From: Margaritispora aquatica
Lineage: Eukaryota; Ascomycota; Leotiomycetes; Helotiales; Discinellaceae
Direction of reading: 5' to 3'
Length of the DNA stretch: 64,000 nt
Assembly: GCA_007644065.1 (NCBI GenBank)
Contig: VJWN01000002.1
Coordinates: forward strand, 1,017,831 to 1,081,830
Position 1 is the stretch's first letter. The number at the start of each line of letters is the position of its first letter. The notes beneath the pieces were generated by a model. The model did not search any database, was not told where the DNA came from, and worked only from the letters and a program-made list of their open reading frames with translations. The position numbers and the translations under genes were made by a program. This document shows positions 1-11,056 of the stretch, in pieces.

Positions 1-138
1 ATCCTCGTTAATGTACGCCAACAGCCTGGGGTACTGGGGATGAGGGGTGAGTGGACTTGATTCCCAATCTAGCGAAAAGCTGGACGGCAGCAAACATCCG
101 CAAGCATCACATTGGTTGTCGTGCGCCACCGACTTCAT
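1..138 (-). CDS. Possible 5' end of a CDS running off the left edge
   Basis: An open frame on the minus strand starts with ATG at 138 and stays open for 46 codons to the window edge. The translation contains a Cys-x2-Cys-x-Cys cluster (CDACGC) followed by a Pro/Ser-rich stretch and a moderately natural-looking composition. I do not recognise a family. It could be the first exon of a gene lying mostly outside the window, or chance. Nothing within the window can decide, so confidence is low. Confidence 0.25.
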   Translation of the reverse strand, partial: MKSVAHDNQCDACGCLLPSSFSLDWESSPLTPHPQYPRLLAYINED

Positions 139-848
139 TCACTCGGCCCTTTTATGTGCTGAAGCGAAAGGCAGACGGCATATTTGGATTTCCCTAGATG
201 TGAACTGGTAAGACTGATAATAAGTACCATGGTCTTTCATAAATGGCCCGAATGCGCGCAGTGCCAATCAACAAGGACCCTATCTTCGGTCCCGATACAG
301 TCTCATGTCCGTGTCAGCTGCTTCAAAGATTTCTCTTATGTATCGTAAGTCTCATTTTGTGTTTACGGATTCTTGCTACGCGAATTGAAGGAGGTAGACC
401 AGCTAGGGAGGCGGATACAAAGCAGCATCGTCGTACTCATACCGAACATAAACCAACATATTATCGAAAAATCCCTTCTCAGATGTTCCAAGCTTAGAAC
501 CACTTCTATAGTATATCGTACAGCAGTATTGTGTCCAGGTGGAAGATTCATATACATGAAATATGTAGTATGTCCTCAAGTGGGTGCTCGCTTTTAGCTT
601 GAACCAAATCATATGCGAGCGTCGTGCTTGCACAATCAAGTTCAATCTTTCAATGAAGATGCCAAGGTTGACGTGTAGGCACAAAACCTCCTTAGAGGCA
701 TGATCTACCAAGTACTTGGTTGGTTTTGTCGTCACCAGGCATTCGATATGGCACTTGCACAAGCTGCAATTTCATCCTCCATACATCTGGAGATATGAAG
801 GCAAAGTCTGGGTCATCTCCAGGTTACGAAGAAGTTCAAGTGTATCAA
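139..848. other. Intergenic, no supported gene
   Basis: This stretch follows the stop codon of the HET gene. Several short overlapping frames on both strands have mutually exclusive translations without recognisable motifs. It probably holds the 3' UTR and terminator region of the HET gene. I see no RNA gene or repeat here. Confidence 0.5.
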
Positions 849-3215
849 TCAGCCATATCTGCGGACACGCCTGTGTTTGGGTATCTCCTCTAATCGCACT
901 CTGTCCTCAGGATCATCGACCTCGATTATTCCAACACGTTCGATCATCTCCTTCTTCAACTCCTCGACCACAACTATGATCACATGAGGTGTCTCATTGC
1001 TCAGTACCTTCTTTTTTGTTGCCGGGTGGATGCGTGTCTTCAGACGATCTCCGAGGATGAATGCACTCCATAGATTTTTCAGCATTCTTGCATGGAACTC
1101 ATCTCCTATTGAAGTAGGTGTTGTAATATGAAAGGGAGCATAGATTGGCTCTCCACTACTCATCTCAAATACGGCTTCCCATTTGGAGATCATCTTGACC
1201 TCTCGGTTGGCATCTGGCTTCGCCAGGCGAAATCTCACGTAAAAGAAATCGGCCTTGATGAAGACATACGGCTCTGGGTTCTTTGGAAAGACATCAATAG
1301 CAGTAGCGTCGCAAAATGTGCCAAGATCCATTTGAGACGTAAATATTGAATCAATCCATATCTTTACTCCATGGTTATTCTCAATGTAGCCCGTGTTCTC
1401 AGGAAGCGGACTTAGTGTACCAAACCAGCCAGCCCAGGACCAACTTGGGAACCCTGGACGACGTTTAAGACCCCCAGAAATGTGCCAGCAGAGGCCGGTG
1501 AGAAATTGTTCAGTACGAGTAGAAGTACGAGTTTCCTGGTCCACAGCGGAGTTGTAGGTGATGTCCGGAACCATAGGTATGCCCCAATAATGCCGAAACG
1601 AGTCGTATATGCTCTCAAAGGCATGGAATGTGCCCATGATCCCATTTAGGATATCCTCTGGCCGAGTCAGTTGACGTCGTGTGTATATTGTAATATGGTC
1701 AAACACTGCACTGAACGGATCTTTAGTCTGTCTGATTCTGGAGAATAGTCCAGGTCTGTTCCATTTTGAAAACATCTTCAACTCCTTCGTATGAAGAAGT
1801 TCCAAAGGGCTAGCCATAGAATCTTTGCAGCGCATGCCGGCACACTCGAAATAAATCTGACTCTTGCAAAAGAAAATACGACGTCTGGAAAGTGAAACTT
1901 CCTGATATGTCCACCCTCTGCTATTCCAGACCGAGTCGGTAATCTCGGCAGCTGGGTGAGGAGGCACGTAGCTGTGCAGTACATTCCCTATAGATATTGT
2001 CACGGATGGGCGCCTTTCTCTGCTCGATATACCATGGAGGCCCTGGCTCGGATCATCGCTTGAGATTGCAATGATGGTAGCTTCTGCGTTGCTGTAAACC
2101 AAATCCATTTGTTGGATCTGAGAATGGCGTTCTTTGCCATCCTCTTGGGGTATACAATATCTATCAATCCATATAAACTGATAACCCAGTTTCTTAGTTA
2201 CCGAAATAGCATCACGAATCAATATTGGAGTGTTATCCGTGAGTAGACTTTCACCCTCTACAAGCTCCTTTGGTACTTTTGGTCCCCACACGTAGCTCAA
2301 AGCTAGATATCTGCAGTCTGGCTTGGCTGAGATGATCAGCCCAGTGTTGCAATCGACTACACGAAGCACACTTATCGGCCTCGCCTCTGTTGGCCCACAA
2401 GTGGTATCATGGTGCTTGAGGCAGAAATTCAGCCAGCTTTTGACAACATTCAAGTCGGCATGGGACTCCAAAGTCCTGGCAGCAAATCTTTTTGCTTCGC
2501 CTGCTTCATGAACGGGGCTCAGCCAACCAGTACGTTGTATTGAGGTTCTTGAAGGCCAAAGTGTATTGGACATCTTTCTCTCTTTCGAAAACGAGTCTTC
2601 TTTATCATGAATTACTTTCTCATCAATTACCGCGTATGATATTGACTGTTGCAGCCCACGAAGGGTGCGAGAATTTCTCCAGTTGTGACTATACATTGCT
2701 GAGGTATGAAAAGCGCCAAGGTAAAACGTGATATCATTCACACTCTGACTATGGCTTGAATTTGGCGCATAAGCCGCGCTCGCCATTGAAGCAAATAGCT
2801 GACATAGGAGACAATCAGCATCTACGGTGAATTGAGAGAGCGTTCCCAGTCTCAATGCCGTCGATTTCCAGATGCCTGGTCCAGGTTGGATCTTGTGCAA
2901 ATCAAGGGATAAGCACGAGTTGCAAAGATGCTGGCCTTGAGATGATGATGGGTAGCCACTTGTCGAAGGTTTTGGTGTTATTTGATCAATGGTTCTTGAG
3001 CCGGATCTCGTTTGCAATCGCCGACCATAATTTACCCCACCATCATCGAAAGTTGCACTCGATGAGCGCGAATCATGACGCTTGCTCGAACGCCCTACAA
3101 GCTTATTATCATAATCTAGGGGTGCCGTGGCATTTCGCTTCTGAGGTAAGTAAGAGTCGGTCATGGTGGAGTATCGGAAAGGGGTGATAGCTGTGTCGCA
3201 TCGCGTCTCAACCAC
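849..3215 (-). CDS. HET-domain (heterokaryon incompatibility) protein
   Basis: This is a single-exon 788-residue protein. HET domains act in fungal allorecognition and programmed cell death after fusion of unlike hyphae. The domain is intact: LALSYVWG lies at about residues 304-311, WIDRYCIPQ at 349-357, and NSRGWTYQE near 431-439. These match the three conserved HET blocks, apart from RYCIPQ where LCIxQ is more usual. The N-terminal 95 residues are Ser/Arg-rich and probably disordered. Two CxxC pairs follow (CNSC near 98, CLLC near 135), as in many HET proteins, and may bind metal. The length is usual for the family. A second in-frame Met at residue 18 could be the true start. It lies in tandem with, and 2.1 kb from, an NLR-like gene, which suggests an incompatibility region. 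No effector or amyloid motif is visible. Confidence 0.93.
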   Translation of the reverse strand: MVETRCDTAITPFRYSTMTDSYLPQKRNATAPLDYDNKLVGRSSKRHDSRSSSATFDDGGVNYGRRLQTRSGSRTIDQITPKPSTSGYPSSSQGQHLCNSCLSLDLHKIQPGPGIWKSTALRLGTLSQFTVDADCLLCQLFASMASAAYAPNSSHSQSVNDITFYLGAFHTSAMYSHNWRNSRTLRGLQQSISYAVIDEKVIHDKEDSFSKERKMSNTLWPSRTSIQRTGWLSPVHEAGEAKRFAARTLESHADLNVVKSWLNFCLKHHDTTCGPTEARPISVLRVVDCNTGLIISAKPDCRYLALSYVWGPKVPKELVEGESLLTDNTPILIRDAISVTKKLGYQFIWIDRYCIPQEDGKERHSQIQQMDLVYSNAEATIIAISSDDPSQGLHGISSRERRPSVTISIGNVLHSYVPPHPAAEITDSVWNSRGWTYQEVSLSRRRIFFCKSQIYFECAGMRCKDSMASPLELLHTKELKMFSKWNRPGLFSRIRQTKDPFSAVFDHITIYTRRQLTRPEDILNGIMGTFHAFESIYDSFRHYWGIPMVPDITYNSAVDQETRTSTRTEQFLTGLCWHISGGLKRRPGFPSWSWAGWFGTLSPLPENTGYIENNHGVKIWIDSIFTSQMDLGTFCDATAIDVFPKNPEPYVFIKADFFYVRFRLAKPDANREVKMISKWEAVFEMSSGEPIYAPFHITTPTSIGDEFHARMLKNLWSAFILGDRLKTRIHPATKKKVLSNETPHVIIVVVEELKKEMIERVGIIEVDDPEDRVRLEEIPKHRRVRRYG

Positions 3216-3401
3216 CCCAATTTCGGTCCTTGAAGATTATGGATTATAAAGTATCGATTGCGATCGACTTAAACTGGGTGAGTGTTAAGCCTCCATTTTC
3301 GAATTGATATTGATTCGAAGTTATATCAGAGATGTCTAAACTAACTTTTAGAGATAAGCATCAAAAGGTGGCTGACAACACATGATCTGTCTACCGGTAG
3401 T

Positions 3402-3407
3402 CACGTG
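3402..3407. promoter_or_regulatory. CACGTG E-box upstream of the HET gene
   Basis: A palindromic CACGTG core, with a T in front, lies about 190 bases upstream of the HET start codon. This is the binding core of fungal bHLH factors of the Cbf1/Pho4 type. Similar sites occur at comparable distances from two other start codons in this window. A function here is inference only. Confidence 0.3.
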
Positions 3408-3808
3408 CTTAATCTACCACATTAGGTTATTATCCTATTTTTTTCGACCTGCTATGGGTCAAAATAAGACTTTGCAAACTGTAAAAATGGGAAGCATCCA
3501 GAATTTGGTCAGTATATTGGATATATGAATCCAACATCAGCATATCTAGCCACATACGACCTTTGTCCACCTCAGGGACAACCATTTTTCTTTACATACC
3601 TCCAACAAGCCTTTCAAGAAATTCTCCTGAGCTCGGCAACCATTTAATATTGCTCAAAATTCTAATACTACCCCAACCGCCTCAGAGATGTCTTCTTTAC
3701 TTGCTATATCACTTCTACATTTCCAAATTTCTGCTCAAGTACAACCTCTCCAAGCGGATATAGGATAGTACTTTCCGGATTTCCTTTTTTCTACTCTTCA
3801 GTTCACTT

Positions 3809-4000
3809 CTACAGATCAGAAGCTTCTGTTCCTCCCTCACTGGCAACCTTCTTGTCCTCTGCTTTTGGTTGATTTGGCTCTTGAACTGGAAGCTGGACAA
3901 TTCGGGTATTTATTGCCGAACCGCGTATTTGGTCTTTGGAACCGACTATTGGACCATTGTTGTTTCGTGAGAACCACCATGTAAGGATAATGCCGCACAT
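3809..4000 (-). CDS. Small ORF, uncertain
   Basis: This 63-residue frame begins with ATG at 4000. Its N-terminus is hydrophobic (MCGIILTWWF) and its C-terminal half is rich in Lys, Glu, Pro and Gln. A possible acceptor (TTTTTTAG) lies about 20 bases upstream of the ATG. A frame at 4024-4242 starting MSVGDHS could supply an upstream exon through a GTAATT donor. Joining through that site would also open a different frame over the same bases, so the model is ambiguous. No family is recognised. It may be a small gene, a remnant or chance. Confidence 0.2.
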   Translation of the reverse strand: MCGIILTWWFSRNNNGPIVGSKDQIRGSAINTRIVQLPVQEPNQPKAEDKKVASEGGTEASDL

Positions 4001-5292
4001 TTCGGATGGTTACTAAAAAGGTGTTAGTTGCAGTGTTGAATTATTACGTGTAGCAGAGCTTTTGAGCAGCAAAGTAGAGTATATTCAAGAATCTGAGAAG
4101 AAAAGAAAGTGCTGAGTCTCCTATAATTAAGCCGAATATCGTACAGAAGAGGGGTAAAGGGGCAAGAGATGCATAATAGGCGGAAATTACCTAGTTTAAT
4201 ACACCAAGAAGCTTCTGGTGTAGAATGATCTCCAACTGACAAAAACGCTCACGGCAAAGGACGAGGTTGAGAAGGAGCAAATTATTGAATCTTCTGGAGG
4301 AAGGAATAAAGCGTTGCGATTTGGATTTGGGGAATCTTGCCTCACCCGGTAGTCTTATTCTCCCGAGAAAAAGAGAGGAATAGCATTGATTTATCTTCAT
4401 CAGTGTTGCACAAAGCTGTTTTCTGCCTACAGTTCAGTCTTCAAGGGTGTTTGCTCCGCCCTGCTGGGCTGTATTTACTTACCCCTGAGGTTTCCAAGCG
4501 AGCCAAACCAACAGAACATATTGTGCCTCCGGCGGGCAGAAAAGGCGCGCTCACCCTGAAAGAAAAAAAATTAGTGCACCTTCAATTTTCTCACGCTGTC
4601 ACTATTATTAAAGCATAGGGAGCCGGTCACGCTTGACTGGATGTGGATCACTCTGCCTCGCGCATTCTCAATGTGTAAGCACATCGCTTAATCCTAGCTC
4701 TAACATCTTAGTTGCCACACTACTAACTGAGGGAGGATTGAACAATCTGGTTGTTTCGCACACAACAATGATCAATCGGAAGTCGAATCAATTATTCTAT
4801 AAAGATAGGAGCCCTCTACTCCTATATGTTATACAAAGTGGTGGTCCGGGCGTGGGCGCCTTCTTTTGGAGATTCTACACCACGTACAAGTAAATATGCC
4901 CGACTGAGCCGGCCGTTGAAGTTAAAGATATGCTGTCCCGTTAAAGAGACGGCTACACTAAAATGTTCCTATCTTAGATATCCTACACTAATTGCACTTG
5001 GTGCGGCATACACATTGGCATAGCTGTCAAGGCCCGCAATCAATAGTCGGGATTGAAGCTACAGAAGCCGTTTATGTACAAGCAGGTTTGTCTGACCTTT
5101 AGAGCTTGATGATCCCCTCTTATTATACCCCAAACAGTTAAATTCAATTCTATCACAAAGGAATCTTCAATCATAAGAAAGAGACCAAAACCATCCAGAC
5201 AGTCATCTACAATAGAAGAGCAAAACAATCTCGAGCTCCGACAACAATTTCAAGACTTCTTTGCAGACCTTGCAGCCCGCAAACGTCTGAAC

Positions 5293-8200
5293 TCATCCTT
5301 GACCTTTATATTGTGCCGCCACACCATGTTTTTCGGGCAGGAATCCACTATCCATGATGCTGGCATTTCCTTCTTCTACTAGAATCCGAATCATATTGAT
5401 TTTCCCAGCCTCAGCAGCAAAACACAATGGCGTTCGGCCATTTTTGGTTTTTGTGTTGACATCTGCACCATTCTTAATTAGTATTCGGATCGTTTTGGTG
5501 TTGTTTTCGTTGTCGTCTGCCCACATCGCGGCCGAGAGAGGAGTTCTTCCATCCTGATCCGGGATATCCAGGCCCTCAGGATAGTAATTCACGAGAACTT
5601 GGACAACTTCCCAATTGTTTCTATCGACTGCTAGTACAAAAGCATTCTGGCCCGTGTGGTCGACGCTAGCGAGCTGAGCGTCGACTTTGCCTGTTTTGCA
5701 AAGAGCTTTCACCACGTCAGCATGCCCGTAAAAAGCAGCATACCCTAATGGAGAACGTCCATAAGTAATATCTCCCGTATTTTCAAGTAGAGTATCAATC
5801 TCTGGACGTTTAGACTCCAACAAGACATTTATCGCTTTCAAGGCCCCTTTCTCTGCGGCCCAAGAAAGTACAGTCCGGCCCCGCTTATCTTCTTTCGAGA
5901 TGTCGATTTTGTCGACTGTCAGTAACGTCTTTAGTTGTTTTATATCATTTAGCCCCATCTTACTTCCAACGCTCCAATGAATCGAAGTCCAGCCATCATG
6001 GTCAGCCAGGTCTAGGTCGATTCCCTCCATTGCAATAAGCAGCTTTGTGGTCGCCAGGTCACCAAACTCTACGGCCAGAGAAACTGGTGACCGGTTCTTG
6101 TAATCTGGCAGGTTGATTTGTGATTTGCAGTCTTCCTTCAACAGCATTTGCACGATTTCTAGATGACCATTAGCGCATGCCCAAGAAATCGGCCAGCGGC
6201 CGTCAAGTTGATGCCCAGTCAAATCCGTTTTGTGAGCAAGAAGCATCCCCACGACATCAACATGGCCCATTCTACATGCCCAGCATAGAGCAAGTGACTT
6301 GTTATTCTCCTCCAATTTCGTTGACTGCTCCAAAACCTCGTTTCCGAGGGAGACAATACCAAAAAAGGCCGAGATGATCAGCGGGTCAAGTGGCTTTGGG
6401 AGTGCCACCCATTCTTGCGATGACGATCTATATAGATCAGACCAATGCATGAGACAGTTCTCACTGGGATCTGAGATGTGAATGGAAGACTCGAGTAGCT
6501 CTTTAGTTGTATTGGGACCAACCAAGCGAAGGTGCGATGTCCAGTAGGTTGCGGAATACGCGTAGAACAGGTGTTTTCTGATCTTGTCTTTCACAGAAAG
6601 TATTCTTCCATTTGCAGGCCCGTCTTCTGAACTAAATGAAGACAAAGCCGGGCTTGCTGGGACGTCTATTGGAGTCCTTGGGAGTTCCTCGTCATCATCA
6701 ATGTATTCTGGGAGTTCCGCGAAGGACGACAAAATCTCATCCTGAGTCTTATCCATATCCTCATTGAAATCTTCAAGTCCAAGAAACGTAATACACGCTC
6801 TAGCAAGATCTAGATTTGCGGCATGAAGGGTAATGCCGTAAATACTTTGAATGCGAGGTCCGAAAGACTCCAGGTTATCCACTTGGCCTACTGAGAGTCG
6901 CAAGAGGAATTCTTTTGTGGAGGGATGGTAAAGCTGGACTTTGTCGCCTCGGACACACGCCAAAGACTTCAAGACATTTCGTATCGATTGTTTGAGATTG
7001 CGATCCCTGGCCTTTTCGATCTCTTCCAGTGGGAGCGATTTATTTCCCGAAGAGATGATTGCCAATGCCATTCTAAATTCTTTGGTTGTTAGGGGCCTCA
7101 TGGATCCAATTAGAACTCGTAGCATCTTCGTCGCGAGGTCTCGATTATCATCATCGATGCTTGCAAGCATATGGCAGTAGATTTGGTCGAAATCTTTTGG
7201 GCTCTCAATGACTTTCTGAAGACGAGGCAGATCTTGAGAACCGTTTTCCAGCCGATTGAGGACGAGCCTGACCCAAAGAAATCTTACACCAGATTTCCCT
7301 CCGAGCTCTTGTCCCAAGGTCGTTCTCATCTCCTGCGTCCAGTTCCCAGCAGTAGCAAGCCGTCTTATTTCGTAGTCGACAAGTCGACGAACATCTTGTT
7401 GAAGCCTTTCGAAGATTTCTTTGGTATCAACCGAAAGGGTCGTAATGAATGGTTGGATAACACGCTTGAAGTTAATGGTAGGTCGGCTTGAGATCAACAC
7501 CTTGACACAACTATTCTGATTTTGTGACTTCTGATAGAGCAGCCTTCCGATATTTTCTAGAAGTAGCGAAATTGAACTCTCCTGGCATTCGTCCAATGCA
7601 TCAATGACAAGCATAACAGGTCCAGTCAGAGCACTATTGAGAGCTTGTTCCAGCCGAGGCCACAATAGGCTCTGGTTCCAATTCTCTGCCGGAATGTCGC
7701 CTAGTTCCACAATGGAAGTATGCATTGAGCGCAACAAGGTTTTGTTTTGATCTAGCAATTGATACAAAAGTCCTCGAAGTATCCACACTGCGTCCCGGAA
7801 ATGATAATGCTGTTCACTGCAGAAAAATGAACAGACAGTGAACGATCTCGATTTAATGTCCATGGCATCGTCCGGTCGAAGGCTATTAAAGTAATTGATC
7901 AGGAAAGACATGACCGTGGTTTTCCCACTTCCCATATCCCCAGTGAAATGTAACAAGTCTGACCTGTTGCTCGACATCCACGAACGAAAACTGGGATTTG
8001 ACAAAATCCAATCACAAGTACCGGGAATGGGTGTGGCAAATTGAGCTCGGTGGTCCATCATCTCGATTTCGACTGAACGAAGTGCGTTGAGACATTTTTG
8101 TTGTTTCTCGATGTCTTTCTCATGAAATCGACGCTCCTGCTGCTCAACCTCCTGTTGGGCCTTCTCAATTTGTTTCATCTCGAGCACTAGAGCTGGAGAT

Positions 8201-9492
8201 ATATACCTTAGTACGGGCTTCCTAAGATGATGATGAATTGTCTTACCTACCATCTTCTTTTGACATTCCGTTAATGTATTTTTCACAAATCTCAACGATA
8301 AATTTATACTCGGCGTCATGTTTATCAAGCTGGCACATGGTCCTATGGTCCTTGCCCGGCGATGGGAGCTGATACTCTCCTGGGCAATTCAGTAAAGCTG
8401 AATTGCGTGGCACAACCTACAACATAGAAGTCAGTGATGAATTGCGACGAAATGAGCAAGATCCATGAAAACGATAGGACGCACCAGCTTTTTCAAGCCT
8501 CTCATCGTGTCCTCCTCATAGAATGAGACAATTTCAACACCTAGAAGTCGGTTTCTAAAGGACATAGTAAGCTCCTCAAGCTCCTTGGACTGTCTTTTAA
8601 GCAGGTCTATGAGATCTCGTCTGGTCCTCTGACCCGTAATTCTGTCCATTAGAGTCGCTGTTTCGAAGGACTCGGCCATAAGAGCTAGCATTGATGCGAA
8701 ATCTGCTTGCTCAGAGCCGACGTGTGGTGTGCCAAAAAACACAATCGCTTTCGTGGACCTGAGTATGTTTGAGAATGCATTATCTTCATTCGCTTCAACA
8801 AGGGCCTAGCAATATCAGCTGCTGTATGCAATTCACAATTATCACTTATCTACCTTTTTGCAGACAATGCCACCTAAACTATGACACAGGAAGACAATTC
8901 CCCTCTTTTGGTCCTAAACTCGAATTAGTTGATATTTCAAGGACCTGGGGCTGTTAGACTCTACAGTCACAGTCCTTCGCTGACTGTTCAAACAATTCAA
9001 CAGAGTCTTCGCCCAATCTCTAACTTCCCCTCTTGACGAACTCCATACTTTTGAATTGTAGCCGTAAGCATAAACCCTCGCGCCTGGTAGTGACCGTGGT
9101 AAATCTTCCAGCAGCCATAGCGGCCCCCTCCTTTATTCCAAGTGGTGTACACATTCCCACCTAGGCCGTGTATGGCTACAATATCCAGGCAATAAGGACC
9201 ACGGCAAGAATTGAGATTCAATGGCTCTAGTTGTAGTAACCCATTGACATGCTTGCGAATTGAATCTACCTGTTCTTGCTGAGGAGACAATGCATCAACA
9301 CCTGATGATGCTGCAATGACGCGCCGAGATGCCTACCAATAGCTAAAATCAGTAGTAGGCTAACAAAATAGGAATACTGCAGAGGTAGTTGCTTCAATCC
9401 TGACTGGGACGGAGTCTCACCTCCCGCTGCTCAGCGATCATATCATTCCTACTCGGCCGTGCTTTCTTATATTCTTTTGCAAACCAGGACAT
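5293..9492 (-). pseudogene. NLR-like STAND protein: SesB-like hydrolase, NACHT, ankyrin repeats, with one frame break
   Basis: This six-exon gene has exons 9421-9492, 8965-9332, 8854-8913, 8485-8805, 8251-8416 and 5293-8192. The N-terminal alpha/beta hydrolase (SesB/DUF676 type) shows VAIHGLGG, the nucleophile box CHSLGG (Ser about 159) and FFGTPHVGS. The NACHT ATPase follows a short coiled coil, with P-loop GDMGSGKT (about 414-421) and Walker B MLVIDALDECQ. Ankyrin repeats fill roughly the last 320 residues. Fungal proteins of this design are NLR-like signal-transducing ATPases, some governing incompatibility and cell death. The frame breaks inside exon 2 at a five-base C run (9124-9128). 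One more base there gives WNKGGGPLWLLEDLP and makes all phases sum to 1296 codons. As written, translation stops soon after the hydrolase start. This is either a null allele or a homopolymer error. Confidence 0.85.
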
Positions 9493-10214
9493 CGTGAAAG
9501 CAGACTAGAGTGTCCGACTGACTGGAAAAATGTTGAAATATGGCAAGGAAAGACGCTCGAGAAGCAGTTTCACTTGCGGACGCCGTTTTATCTTTATCAG
9601 TGCACGCACTCTACTCCTTACCTAGCCATAGGTTCGGGTAAATAAATGGCAGTGCAGGCGATACGCCATATGCAGGTTGCACACCTCCTCAAGACCTGCC
9701 CGTGCAGCTACTAAAGCTTTCGAACGCCTCAGAAGTTTCAGCATTTGCAGCTCTGATTTTCAGAAAAAACCAGCTGCGAAATACAGATCGAGAGGAGGCG
9801 CCGACAGTTCCATAGGCTTAGGAAACCTTGTCCTACTCGTCCTTATCGCGTGCATTGGACTATCCCCAAGCTGAGGTCATCGCGTGGAAAGACAAATGCC
9901 ATGCACATGTGTCCCATATTTGTTTAGACTGAGTGGAGGTTTCATGGCAGCGGAAGCAATGGAGTCCCCTCCCGCTTGACAGAAAGGTGTGGTCGGGGTC
10001 AGTGTCGGGGTCGTGCGTCGCTATGGAGGTATGGAGGGTAAGAGACAGCTACGGGCTCGGCTACAACGGAACGGGCCGGGGCTGTGTGCACCGCACTGCC
10101 GCCATCTCTCGCGCTAAACGCGAACATTTCTTCATTGCCGCCCCCCCCCTTCCCCAATTACAGACAAAGGTATCGCGAGCAGCATCCGACTCTTCCCCAG
10201 ACCACGCTGTGGAG
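9493..10214. other. Divergent intergenic region, NLR-like gene and methyltransferase
   Basis: The two flanking genes point away from each other, so this 0.7 kb should hold both promoters. Frames here are short, and the longest overlaps the methyltransferase start region. A poly-C run lies at about 10141-10149, shortly before the methyltransferase ATG. No repeats or RNA genes were seen. Confidence 0.5.
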
Positions 10215-11056
10215 ATGGCGAGAGACGAAGAACTGGTTGAGCTCTCTTTCCCCCAATATTGGGACGAAAGATACAAGGCCGAACAACACGGACAAGATGT
10301 GCTGGAGTCGTACGAATGGTTTCGAAACTTCCAAAAGCTTCAACCTTTTTTCGACAGACACCTCCCGCCCCCTCAGTCTGGATCCGATTGTCATATACTA
10401 CACCTGGGCTGCGGTAACAGTGTATCTGCCCCTTATTCTTTGTCCTTTTTGGCATCTGCTTGCTCTTCTACGGTTGCTGTTGCTGTTGCTTTTGCTCACC
10501 AGTATGAAGGCCAAAACTAACGGGTGCGCTGCAGACGTTGACAGCAGATCTGTACCACCGTGGATACACAAACCAGACAAGCGTGGACTTCTCTGAAGTA
10601 GTGATCAACGCGATGATATCAAAATACGCGCAACTCAACACTCGGTGGCTTCTGATGGATGTGAGAGAACTCGATTTGCCCAATGGGTCTGTGGACATCG
10701 CAGTTGACAAAGGAACACTTGACGCTTTCATTCATGGCTCGTTATGGGACCCTCCAGGCGATGTTCGCACGAATGTTGGAAAATACGTTGACGAAGTTGC
10801 CAAAGTGCTAAAGCCAGGCGGGTTCTGGTTATATATCACTTATCGACAGCCGCACTTCATGAAACCGCTCCTAACACGGGAGAAAGAGTGGACCCTATCA
10901 GTGGAGATCCTGGAGGATTTGGATGGCGCTGGCGGGTTCGACTACTTTGGGTTCGTCATGAGAAAACGACATGAAGAGGAAGAGAAGCCAGATTCGGAAC
11001 GGGAGGTTCAGGAAGCAATAGAGCTTGACTCGACTACTGGGGATACGAGTGTTTAA
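10215..11056 (+). CDS. Class I SAM-dependent methyltransferase, EEF1AKMT4/METTL13-like
   Basis: Two exons (10215-10421 and 10535-11056) encode 242 residues. The SAM-binding motif LHLGCGNS sits at residues 62-69, right at the exon border. It is followed by LTADLYHRGY, a DFS acidic loop, MDVRELDLP and DIAVDKGTLDA. This is the signature of the small eukaryotic methyltransferase group that includes EEF1AKMT4 and the N-terminal half of METTL13, several of which methylate lysines of translation elongation factor 1A. The substrate here is therefore likely a protein lysine but is not shown. The ATG at 10215 was chosen because family proteins begin shortly before the PxYWDERY motif (here FPQYWDERY). 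The 113-nt intron has a CTAAC branch site. Downstream lies a 5S rRNA gene. Confidence 0.88.

Larger units (their letters stand above)
3216..5292. other. HET/NLR-like intergenic region
   Basis: This 2.1 kb spacer is AT-rich and carries only short overlapping frames. The first 300 bases should hold the HET promoter. A minus-strand small frame at 3809-4000 is listed separately. I saw no transposon ends, no tRNA and no obvious repeat. It could contain remnants of a decayed gene, but I could not identify one. Confidence 0.5.

Noticed and set aside
3216..5292. Transposon remnant between the HET and NLR-like genes
   Set aside because: No transposase- or reverse-transcriptase-like peptide, terminal repeat or target duplication could be seen.
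5354..7491. Plus-strand ORFs inside the NLR-like gene
   Set aside because: Antisense shadows of the NACHT and ankyrin coding exon.
9090..9140. Explaining the NLR-like frame break by an intron
   Set aside because: The only GT upstream of the break (GTGTAC) would give an intron of about 22 nt, far below the size used elsewhere in the window.
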